Positions 1-5,480 of a stretch of DNA of 5,480 nt are shown piece after piece. Origin of the DNA: Candidatus Hydrogenedentota bacterium (lineage in GTDB: Bacteria; Hydrogenedentota; Hydrogenedentia; Hydrogenedentales; CAITNO01). Under the pieces are notes generated by a model. It saw only the letters and a list, made by a program, of their open reading frames with translations, searched no databases and was not told where the DNA came from. Position numbers and translations under genes: made by a program. The first letter of the stretch is position 1. The number at the start of each line of letters is the position of its first letter. Location: assembly GCA_903822375.1 (NCBI GenBank), contig CAIJOU010000183.1, forward strand, positions 1 through 5,480, in the 5' to 3' direction.

Positions 1-1224
1 ATGGACGACCTGTTCCATTTCTTCAACATGCCCGTGCCGCAGGAACGCCAGCGGGGACCGGCACCGCGAATGCGCGGAACAGGCTCCGGGTTCATCTACG
101 ACCCGCAGGGATACATTATCACCAACAACCACGTCGTTGAACAGGCGGACGAGATTACCGTTCGCCTGGCAACCGGCAAGGAGTACCCCGCCAAAGTTGT
201 GGGCACGGACCCCGAGACGGACCTGGCAGTCATCAAGATAGAGGCTGACGGTCCGCTCGCGGCCCTGACGCTCGGCGACTCGGACAAGGTGAAGGTCGGA
301 GAATTTGCCATCGCCATCGGCAGTCCGCGCGGCTTTGAAGGTTCTGTGTCCTTTGGGCACATAAGCGCGCTGAGCCGGGAACTGGCGGGACTGGCCCTGC
401 AGGGGCTCACGTTCCAGCATCTCATCCAGACGGATGCGGCCATCAACCTGGGCAACAGCGGCGGCCCCCTCTGCAACATTGACGGCGAGGTCATCGGAAT
501 CAATACGGCAATCGTCATGGGGGCAAACTCCATCGGCTTTGCCATTCCGATCAACACCGCGAAAGACACCGTGCCCCTGCTCATATCGCAGGGCAAGGTG
601 ACGCGCGGCTATTTGGGTGTCTCAATTGATGACGCCAAGCATTACTCGGACGTCAACACGCTGGGCCTGCCCGACGAAGACGGCGCGGTCGTGCGCCAGG
701 TGCAACCCGACACCCCCGCCGCCAAGGCCGGTCTCCAGACCTATGACGTTATACGCAAGGTGAACGGTGAGTCCGTCAAGAACGCCAGCGAACTGGTCCG
801 CAAAATCTCCGCATTCCCTCCCGGCACCACCGTCAAGCTTGAGGTCTTCCGGGAAAAGAACACCATTGAAGTGGAAGTCAACCTCATGGAGCGCAACGTG
901 GTTGCGAACCAGCGGATGGTTGAGAAACCGGTGCTCGGTCTGAGGGTGCAGGAGACCAACCCAAAGATCCTTGAGAAGATGGGGATGGGCAAGGATATAA
1001 AGGGCGTGGTCGTGGTGGACGTTGAGGCCGGAAGCCCGGCCGAAGAAGCGCGCCTTATGCAGGGCGACATCATCACCGAGGTTGCCCAAAAGCCCGTAAC
1101 CACCGCAACCGAATTTCAGCAACTTGTGGAAAAGAACGCGGAGCCCGGCAAATCGCTGCTCATCCGCTTCGTGCGGGGCAACAATAACCCCGACATAACC
1201 ATCATACGCGTCCCGAAGAAATAG
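1..1224 (+). CDS. htrA: Do-family (HtrA/DegP-type) periplasmic serine endoprotease, 5'-truncated by the window edge
   Basis: This enzyme degrades or refolds damaged proteins in the cell envelope. The 407 visible residues hold a trypsin-like domain (about 25-195) with a complete triad: His44 in TNNHVV, Asp74 in DPETDLAVIKI and Ser153 in GNSGGPL. Two PDZ domains follow: PDZ1 about 203-297, opening with the carboxylate-binding loop GYLGV, and PDZ2 about 311-406, opening with VLGLRV. That order is the Do-family (DegP/DegQ/MucD) layout. The first visible residues, MDDLFHFFNMP, resemble the acidic and Phe-rich stretch that precedes the protease domain inside other Do proteases. No signal peptide is present, so the ATG at base 1 is probably an internal Met and the true start lies upstream. 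Small oddities: Leu150 sits where the family usually has Pro (INPGNSGG), and Cys158 follows the active-site loop. The frame ends in TAG at 1222-1224. The family is certain; the choice between DegP, DegQ and MucD is not. Confidence 0.95.
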   Translation: MDDLFHFFNMPVPQERQRGPAPRMRGTGSGFIYDPQGYIITNNHVVEQADEITVRLATGKEYPAKVVGTDPETDLAVIKIEADGPLAALTLGDSDKVKVGEFAIAIGSPRGFEGSVSFGHISALSRELAGLALQGLTFQHLIQTDAAINLGNSGGPLCNIDGEVIGINTAIVMGANSIGFAIPINTAKDTVPLLISQGKVTRGYLGVSIDDAKHYSDVNTLGLPDEDGAVVRQVQPDTPAAKAGLQTYDVIRKVNGESVKNASELVRKISAFPPGTTVKLEVFREKNTIEVEVNLMERNVVANQRMVEKPVLGLRVQETNPKILEKMGMGKDIKGVVVVDVEAGSPAEEARLMQGDIITEVAQKPVTTATEFQQLVEKNAEPGKSLLIRFVRGNNNPDITIIRVPKK

Positions 1225-1250
1225 GCTCGCGAAGCAACTGCCAAAGCCCA

Positions 1251-1295
1251 TGGGGGCGTGGAGACCGGCATGGTTTCCACGCCCCCACCTTGTTT
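1251..1295 (+). terminator. Rho-independent-type terminator after the protease gene
   Basis: Bases 1251-1262 (TGGGGGCGTGGA) are perfectly complementary to 1276-1287. The stem continues inward for four more pairs including one G-U, leaving a five-base loop (1267-1271). The hairpin starts 27 bases after the stop codon and is followed by a modest T-rich tract, CTTGTTT (1289-1295). The stem is very strong but the T tract is short and interrupted. Because the inverted repeat is almost symmetric it could also slow transcription from the other strand. Confidence 0.75.
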
Positions 1296-1764
1296 ACCCG
1301 CTGACCGAGCGAATAAGACATACCTGAACGAGGGCCGTTTTCTGGTTCGTCAGGCCGGCTATTTCAGCGTGATCTTTTATGACATCGACTATTTCGATTA
1401 TGCAAGGGGGGGAAAGCGGCCAAAGTGAAGAACTCATGCTTCACCAATTGCTCGACTTTCGGCAATCTTATCATCCCAAGTCCTGTCCAGCATTTCAAGA
1501 TACTATTCTTTAAGGTATTACATGGCAGTATCTTAGCGCCTGGGCTGCTTGGGCTTGCCAATCTCGGAGACAACTCATGAAAACCAATGTATCATATAAA
1601 TATTGACGGCCTTGGGAGGACTATCATGCGAACCCGGAAAGAGAATTGATTCACGTAAAATCTCACGTCTTTGGACAGAATGGTGGGTTCCTTTTCCCAA
1701 AGTGCGGCAAATTGCGCATCCAATTCGTGACGACTCTTTGGGGGGAATAACGGCTTTCTGGGGG

Positions 1765-1793
1765 TTGACATGGAAGCTATACATCTGTAAACT
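1765..1793 (+). promoter_or_regulatory. Candidate sigma70-type promoter
   Basis: A perfect -35 hexamer TTGACA (1765-1770) is followed by a 17-base spacer and TAAACT (1788-1793), which matches the -10 consensus TATAAT at four of six positions including the first two bases and the last. The surrounding sequence is A/T-rich. Transcription would begin near base 1800. It could serve the lipoprotein gene with a leader of about 500 bases, or a short RNA ending at the hairpin near 1889. This is the best promoter match I found in the gap on either strand; activity is inferred only. Confidence 0.45.
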
Positions 1794-1860
1794 ATTTTCA
1801 TACTACTGGGTTAGGTTTCCAGTAGGTACAGTGTAGGGAGTGTCTTGTGACATAAGAAGG

Positions 1861-1889
1861 AGCTTTACCCCTTAGTTAAAGAGCTTTTT
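1861..1889 (+). terminator. Weak terminator-like hairpin with T tail
   Basis: AGCTTT (1861-1866) can pair with AAGAGCT (1879-1885) with one bulged G, leaving a loop of about 12 bases, and four Ts follow directly (1886-1889). An alternative pairing, CTTTA with TAAAG, extends the stem but uses up the T tail. The stem is short and A/T-rich, so it is a poor terminator by itself. It is listed because it lies about 90 bases downstream of the start predicted from the 1765-1793 promoter. Confidence 0.2.
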
Positions 1890-2087
1890 GTGGAATCACA
1901 CGGGAGGCCCAGATATCTACAGTTGCGATTCCATGAGCCCCGTAAGACCGAGGTTTAACGTTTGCGTTGGGGTATGCCAATAGGGTTCAGTAGAAGGCTT
2001 TAACGTTTTCCACATATTTAGCGTATTTTGTGGGATGATTTCTTTTTCTTGTGTTTGACTTTTTTTGTTTTGGCGCGTGTGGAGGTC

Positions 2088-2099
2088 CGTGACGTCACG
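2088..2099. promoter_or_regulatory. Perfect 12-bp palindrome, candidate operator
   Basis: CGTGACGTCACG reads identically on both strands. Its centre lies about 204 bases before the lipoprotein start, inside the non-coding gap. Such symmetric sites are typical for dimeric regulators, but no matching regulator gene is in the window and no second copy was seen. With only one copy the functional call is weak. Confidence 0.25.
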
Positions 2100-2286
2100 T
2101 TGCTGTTTCATGGTCCGCCTGCACCGTTGCAGTCTTAACATGCCCGGAGAAGAGCGATGTTCGATCTGCGGTTTCCGCAATGCGGGAATACTATTGGAAA
2201 AGTCACTACGCCGGGTGCCCCGGCATCGAATTCAAGTCATTCTCTGATGGAGGCAACAGTGCCGTCCTTCCGAAACAATGGCTCAG

Positions 2287-2293
2287 AAAGGGG
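2287..2293 (+). promoter_or_regulatory. Ribosome binding site of the PASTA-WD40 lipoprotein gene
   Basis: AAAGGGG lies four bases before the ATG at 2298 and seven bases before the adjacent ATG at 2301. Its purine-rich match supports starting the lipoprotein at this ATG pair. By spacing alone the second ATG is favoured. The longer in-frame alternatives at 2247 and 2157 would bury the signal peptide inside the protein. Confidence 0.7.
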
Positions 2294-2297
2294 TAAG

Positions 2298-2420
2298 ATG
2301 ATGTATTCAGATCGTGGCGTTGAGAAGGTGACTTGTGCGGTGGCAAGCTTGGCCTCGCGTTGGCGACACGCCGTGTGCCTCTTTCTGTTGGCATTCACTT
2401 TGACTGCCTTGACCGGATGT
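2298..2420 (+). other. Lipoprotein signal peptide and lipobox (residues 1-41)
   Basis: The n-region is rather long and contains basic residues up to RWRH (21-24). The h-region AVCLFLLAFTLTAL follows, then LTGC with Cys41 encoded by TGT at 2418-2420. This is a good signal peptidase II site. The residue after Cys is Pro, not Asp, so by the enterobacterial sorting rule the protein would not be held in the inner membrane; whether that rule applies in this organism is unknown. The sequence directly after it, PPPTPVT, is a short Pro-rich tether before the first PASTA repeat. Confidence 0.85.
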
Positions 2421-5400
2421 CCCCCGCCAACGCCCGTGACGGTTCCAAATATCGTCGGCCTGTCCCGTACGGCGGCTGAAACTGCCCTCACGGACGCAGG
2501 GCTCGTCGTGGGCACGGTGACGGAGCAGTACAGCCCGGGCACGGCTCCCAATCACGTTCTCAGTCAGCATTTCGCTGCTGGAACGACCGTTCTGTCCGGC
2601 GCGGCCATCAGTTTCGTAGTCTCGACAACGACTCAAAACGTTCCGAACGTTGTGGGAATGAACCAAGCGGCGGCTGAAATCGCCGTCAGACAACAGGACC
2701 TCACCGTTGGCACGCTGACGCTGCAATACAATGCAGCGCTCCCCGCGCATACGGTTATCAGCCAGAACCCGGGGGCAGGCACGAACGTGGCCACCGGTTC
2801 TCAGGTGAATCTCGTGGTTTCCAACGGACCCAAACCCGTTGCGGTGCCCAAAGTAGTGGGGTTGACGCAGGAAGCCGCCCACGATACCATCACCGCTGCC
2901 AGTCTGATCTTGGGCACGGAGACACAGCAATACAGTTCAACAGTTGCCGTGGGAACGGTCATTAGTCAGAACCCCGTGGCGGGGACATCTGTGCCCTTGG
3001 GCGCGTCGGTCAATCTGGTGACCTCCAAGGGACCCAGGTACGCTCCAAACGTGGTGGGAATGACTCAGGCTGCGGCAGGGAACACCATCGCGGGGGCCGG
3101 GTTGCTTGTCGGCAGGACAACAGAACAATACAGTGTTTCCGTACTCGCCGGGTCAGTAATCAGCCAGAATCCCGCCGCCGGAACGGCAGTGCCCCTGGGC
3201 TCATGGGTGAACTTGGTAATTTCGGGAGGGCCGCAACTCGTCCCCTCTGTCGTGGGAATGACCGGGTCCGCCGCAACGGCTGCCATCATCGATGTGGGCT
3301 ACATTCTGGGCACGATAACACAACAGTACAGCCTCGCCGTTCCCAGCGGGTCGGTGATTAGTCAGAACCCCGCGGCGGGAACTGCTGCCGCCTTGGGTGC
3401 GGCGGTTAACCTGGTAACCTCCAAAGGCCCTCTCTACGTTCCTTATGTCGTGGGAATGACCGGGGCCGCGGCCGGAACCACCATCACAGGCGCGGGACTC
3501 GTCCTGGGCACAACGACAGAACAATACAGTCTTACCACTCCTGCGGGAACAGTTATCAGCCAGAATCCCGTCGCGGGCGCTGCCGTGGCTCCTGATTCGG
3601 CCGTGAACCTCTTGATTTCCAAGGGACCCCAGCATGTTCCGGATGTGGTGGGACTGACCCAAACGGCTGCGGTGAGCGCCATCACCGGTGCAAGCCTCGT
3701 CTTGGGCACCACGACACAACAGTACAGCCTGACGATTCCTGAGGGAACGGTGATGACTCAGAATCCCGCGGCGGGTACGGCCGTACCCGCCGGCGCCGCA
3801 GTCAGCCTGCTCGTATCCAAGGGCGTACCTCCTGTTCCCTATGTGGTGGGAATGACCCAAGTGGCGGCGTCATCTGCCATCACCGCCGCAGGGCTTGTCG
3901 TGGGCACGACAACACAACAGTTTAGCCTGTCTGTTCCCGCCGGAACCGTGATGGGCCAGAACCCGGTGGCAGGAACGGCTGTGGCCCTGGGTTCAGCGGT
4001 AAATTTGGTGGTATCCAAGGGCGCCCAGCACGTTCTGGATGTGGTGGGAATGACACAAGCCGCCGCAACGACCTCCATCACGGGCGCGGGACTTGTCTTG
4101 GGCACCGTCACACAGCAATACAGCATTACCGTGCCGTCGGGCACAGTCATCAGCCAGAACCCAGTGGCGGGGACCGCTGTGGCCACCGGCTCGGCGGTGG
4201 ACCTGGTGGTATCCAAAGGGTCGCCGCCTGTTCCAAACGTGGTGGGAATGACCCAGGCGACAGCAACGGACTCCCTCGCCGGGGCGGGACTTGTCGTGGG
4301 AACGGTGACACAACAATTCAACACAACGGTGGCCGCGGGAACTGTGCTCAGTCAAACCCCGGCAGGGGGCGCGTTTGTGACCCTCGGCTCTGCGGTGAAT
4401 CTGGTGCTGTCCAAGGGGCCCCAGCACGTTCCCAATGTGGTGGGAATTGCCCAGGCTGCCGCAGCGACCGCAGTTACCGATGCAGGCCTTGTTGTCGGCA
4501 CGGTGACACAACAATACAACCTCACAGTTCCCACGGGCAATGTGATTAGTCAGGACCCGGTGGCGGGGGCTGCCGTCGCCCTGGGCGCAGCAGTGAATTT
4601 GGTGGTGTCCAAAGGTCCTCAAAAAGTTCCTGATGTCGTCGGAATGACGCGGACTGACGCGACGGCCGCCATCACGGGCGCCGGCCTCATTCTCGGCTCG
4701 ACGACACAGCTTTTCAGTGACGCATTCCCCGCCGGGACTGTAATAAGTCAAAACCCGGCCGCCGACACGGACACCCTTCCGGGCACGGCTGTCAACATCA
4801 CCGTATCCAGAGGGTCTCAGCCGACCGTACCCGACTTGACCGGACTGAAAATATCAGCGGGGGTCGTGGCCACCTATGGGTCCGCTCAGAAAGCGGCCGG
4901 TTCGGGCCACACTGCCTCGGTGACTGCGGTCGCGTTTTCACCCGACGGCGGCACCTTGGCCACCGCCTCTTACGACATGACGGCGATACTGTGGAACGCC
5001 GCGACCGGCGCGCTTGTCTACACCCTCAGCGGTAGAAACCAGCATACTGAGGGACTCACCTCGGTGGCCTTTTCACCGGACGGAACGAAGGTGCTGACCG
5101 GCTCCGAGGATTGGACCGCCAAGCTTTGGGATGTACAGACGAAGACGGTGGACAGGACATTCATTGGACACACGCGCAACGTGACGTCGGTGGCGTTTTC
5201 GCCCGACGGCTCCAAAGTGCTGACCGGTTCCAACGACTACACTGCGAAGCTGTGGGACGTGAACGACGGCACTGTGCTTCGCACCTTCACTGGACACGCC
5301 AGGCAAGTGGTGGCGGTTGCGTATTCGCCGAACCAGAACGTCGTCTTCACCTGCTCCCTTGACGGCACCGCAAAAGCCTGGGATCCTGACACCGGAAATG

Positions 5401-5480
5401 TGATTCGGAGCTTCGGCAACTCGCCCAATTTGTACTCCGTGGCATGTTCTTCCGATGGGGCAAGTCTTCTTGTTGCGGGC
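2298..5480 (+). CDS. Large PASTA-repeat / WD40-repeat lipoprotein, 3' end beyond window
   Basis: The frame stays open for 1061 codons to the window edge. Residues 25-41 form a hydrophobic segment preceded by basic residues (RWRH) and ending in the lipobox LTGC, so Cys41 should be lipidated and the mature protein anchored outside the cytoplasm. Residues 49-843 are twelve PASTA repeats with a pattern like VPxVVGMTQxAAxxxI, GLVxGTxTQQYS, GTVISQNPxAGT and NLVVSKG. A thirteenth opens with VPDLTGLK (844) but breaks off. WD40 blades begin near residue 870. PASTA domains normally sit on PknB-like kinases or penicillin-binding proteins and bind cell-wall fragments; no kinase or transpeptidase is visible here. 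The role is unknown; an envelope or surface protein with a repeat stalk and a propeller for protein binding is an inference. A complete seven-blade propeller would need at least about 1160 residues. I chose the ATG pair 2298/2301 for its ribosome binding site and signal peptide. Confidence 0.93.
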   Translation, partial: MMYSDRGVEKVTCAVASLASRWRHAVCLFLLAFTLTALTGCPPPTPVTVPNIVGLSRTAAETALTDAGLVVGTVTEQYSPGTAPNHVLSQHFAAGTTVLSGAAISFVVSTTTQNVPNVVGMNQAAAEIAVRQQDLTVGTLTLQYNAALPAHTVISQNPGAGTNVATGSQVNLVVSNGPKPVAVPKVVGLTQEAAHDTITAASLILGTETQQYSSTVAVGTVISQNPVAGTSVPLGASVNLVTSKGPRYAPNVVGMTQAAAGNTIAGAGLLVGRTTEQYSVSVLAGSVISQNPAAGTAVPLGSWVNLVISGGPQLVPSVVGMTGSAATAAIIDVGYILGTITQQYSLAVPSGSVISQNPAAGTAAALGAAVNLVTSKGPLYVPYVVGMTGAAAGTTITGAGLVLGTTTEQYSLTTPAGTVISQNPVAGAAVAPDSAVNLLISKGPQHVPDVVGLTQTAAVSAITGASLVLGTTTQQYSLTIPEGTVMTQNPAAGTAVPAGAAVSLLVSKGVPPVPYVVGMTQVAASSAITAAGLVVGTTTQQFSLSVPAGTVMGQNPVAGTAVALGSAVNLVVSKGAQHVLDVVGMTQAAATTSITGAGLVLGTVTQQYSITVPSGTVISQNPVAGTAVATGSAVDLVVSKGSPPVPNVVGMTQATATDSLAGAGLVVGTVTQQFNTTVAAGTVLSQTPAGGAFVTLGSAVNLVLSKGPQHVPNVVGIAQAAAATAVTDAGLVVGTVTQQYNLTVPTGNVISQDPVAGAAVALGAAVNLVVSKGPQKVPDVVGMTRTDATAAITGAGLILGSTTQLFSDAFPAGTVISQNPAADTDTLPGTAVNITVSRGSQPTVPDLTGLKISAGVVATYGSAQKAAGSGHTASVTAVAFSPDGGTLATASYDMTAILWNAATGALVYTLSGRNQHTEGLTSVAFSPDGTKVLTGSEDWTAKLWDVQTKTVDRTFIGHTRNVTSVAFSPDGSKVLTGSNDYTAKLWDVNDGTVLRTFTGHARQVVAVAYSPNQNVVFTCSLDGTAKAWDPDTGNVIRSFGNSPNLYSVACSSDGASLLVAG
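2442..4826 (+). repeat. Tandem array of twelve PASTA repeats, mostly 198-nt period
   Basis: Repeats start at 2442, 2640, 2844, 3042, 3240, 3438, 3636, 3834, 4032, 4230, 4428 and 4626. All are exactly 198 nt (66 residues) except the second (204 nt) and the twelfth (201 nt). Nearly every unit begins with a VPxVVG motif, has TQQYS or TEQYS near its middle and ISQNP or a close variant in its second half, and most end in SKG. The first repeat is the most diverged (LSQHF, no SKG), and the fourth begins AP instead of VP. The ninth begins VL. Inner copies are most alike, as expected if the array grew by internal duplication. The long open frames on the opposite strand here are by-products of the repeated codon pattern. 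Confidence 0.95.
4905..5480 (+). repeat. WD40 repeats: four blades plus a partial fifth
   Basis: Blades start near 4905 (GHTASV), 5031 (GRNQHTEGL), 5166 (GHTRNV), 5292 (GHARQV) and 5415 (GNSPNL, cut by the window edge). Each full blade carries the VAFSPDG-type strand and ends in LWN, LWD, LWD and AWD. The second blade lacks the normal GH pair and has a few extra residues at that place. Blades two and three share the stretch KVLTGS and TAKLWDV and are close at nucleotide level, suggesting duplication. Propellers usually need about seven blades, so the domain should continue past the window. WD40 propellers act as protein-binding platforms; the partner is not indicated. Confidence 0.93.

Larger units (their letters stand above)
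1296..2286. other. Long intergenic region without a convincing gene
   Basis: About 1 kb separates the protease terminator from the ribosome binding site of the lipoprotein gene. Open frames of 37-87 codons occur on both strands, but none combines a proper ribosome binding site, protein-like composition and a recognisable motif. The stretch 1570-1610 and much of 1760-2070 are clearly more A/T-rich than the flanking genes, as expected of non-coding or regulatory DNA. Supportable contents are a sigma70-like promoter (1765-1793), a weak hairpin with T tail (1861-1889), a 7-bp inverted repeat TGGAATC/GATTCCA (1891-1897 and 1927-1933), two copies of TTTAACGTTT (1954-1963 and 1999-2008), a 12-bp palindrome (2088-2099) and small hairpins at 2167-2189 and 2210-2224. 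A degraded gene cannot be excluded, but I recognise none. Confidence 0.6.

Noticed and set aside
96..1251. Open frames on the - strand opposite the protease gene
   Set aside because: The + strand encodes an unmistakable Do protease with complete catalytic triad and two PDZ domains; the antisense products show no family features.
1270..1580. Small + strand frames on both sides of a run of seven Gs (1406-1412), possibly a frameshifted gene
   Set aside because: Joining the frames by a one-base shift gives no recognisable family, the first frame would begin inside the terminator loop, and no ribosome binding site precedes any start.
1626..1649. Seven-codon micro-ORF (MRTRKEN) after GGGAGGA
   Set aside because: The spacing to the ribosome-binding-like sequence is good, but the frame is too short to judge, has no regulatory codon run and no adjacent gene or attenuator to act on.
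1603..1836. A 77-codon + strand frame starting at TTG
   Set aside because: It has no ribosome binding site before the TTG, no recognisable motif, and spans the promoter-like sequence at 1765-1793.
1891..1940. Inverted repeat TGGAATC/GATTCCA with a TTGCGATTCC stretch, considered as a tRNA remnant
   Set aside because: No acceptor, D or anticodon arm can be assembled around it; a 7-bp repeat with a 29-base loop is not enough for an RNA gene call.
2055..2083. TTGACT followed by a T tract as a promoter
   Set aside because: No acceptable -10 hexamer lies 16-18 bases downstream; that position is GC-rich.
1917..2247. Overlapping 60-87-codon frames on both strands (1917-2180 minus, 2065-2247 plus)
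   Set aside because: Their products have unusual composition and no motif, and they conflict with each other; the region looks like leader DNA.
3201..4751. Long open frames on the - strand opposite the PASTA array (for example 3201-3860, 3839-4324 and 3993-4751)
   Set aside because: They lie opposite clear PASTA coding sequence, repeat with the same 198-nt period, and give low-complexity His/Arg/Gly- or Thr/Pro/Val-rich products. They are shadows of the repeated codons.
2442..4826. 198-nt direct repeats considered as a CRISPR array or mobile element array
   Set aside because: The units are contiguous, stay in frame and encode PASTA domains; there are no short repeats with unique spacers.

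Overview
The window holds two large genes on the + strand, separated by a gap of about 1.07 kb with no convincing gene. (1) The 3' part of a Do-family (HtrA/DegP-type) periplasmic serine protease fills positions 1-1224. (2) A lipoprotein of at least 1061 residues, made of twelve PASTA repeats followed by a WD40 propeller, runs from about 2298 off the right edge. No RNA gene, CRISPR array, insertion sequence or attachment site could be supported.

Organism: the genes are moderately GC-rich and bacterial. A Do protease with two PDZ domains, a lipobox lipoprotein, and long PASTA and WD40 repeat chains suggest an environmental, diderm, large-genome bacterium. Lineages such as Planctomycetes, Lentisphaerae or Hydrogenedentes would fit, but this is an impression from gene style and not a marker-based assignment.

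Layout: the protease reading frame is already open at base 1. Its first visible residues correspond to the region just before the protease domain, so the signal peptide lies upstream of the window. Its stop is followed within 30 bases by a strong GC-rich hairpin (1251-1287), so the two genes are most likely separate transcription units. The gap 1225-2297 is visibly richer in A/T in its middle. It carries a good sigma70-like promoter (1765-1793), a weak terminator-like hairpin (1861-1889), short repeats, a perfect 12-bp palindrome (2088-2099), and a clear ribosome binding site just before the second gene.

The second protein has a lipobox with Cys41 as the lipidated residue, so mature protein should be membrane-anchored and outside the cytoplasm. 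Twelve PASTA repeats follow, mostly at an exact 198-nt period, then the start of a thirteenth that runs into WD40 blades; four blades and part of a fifth are visible. The protein has neither the kinase nor the transpeptidase domain that usually carries PASTA repeats. The likeliest reading is a cell-envelope or surface protein in which the PASTA chain is a stalk or wall-binding region presenting a propeller. A working link to the neighbouring envelope-quality-control protease is possible but rests only on adjacency.
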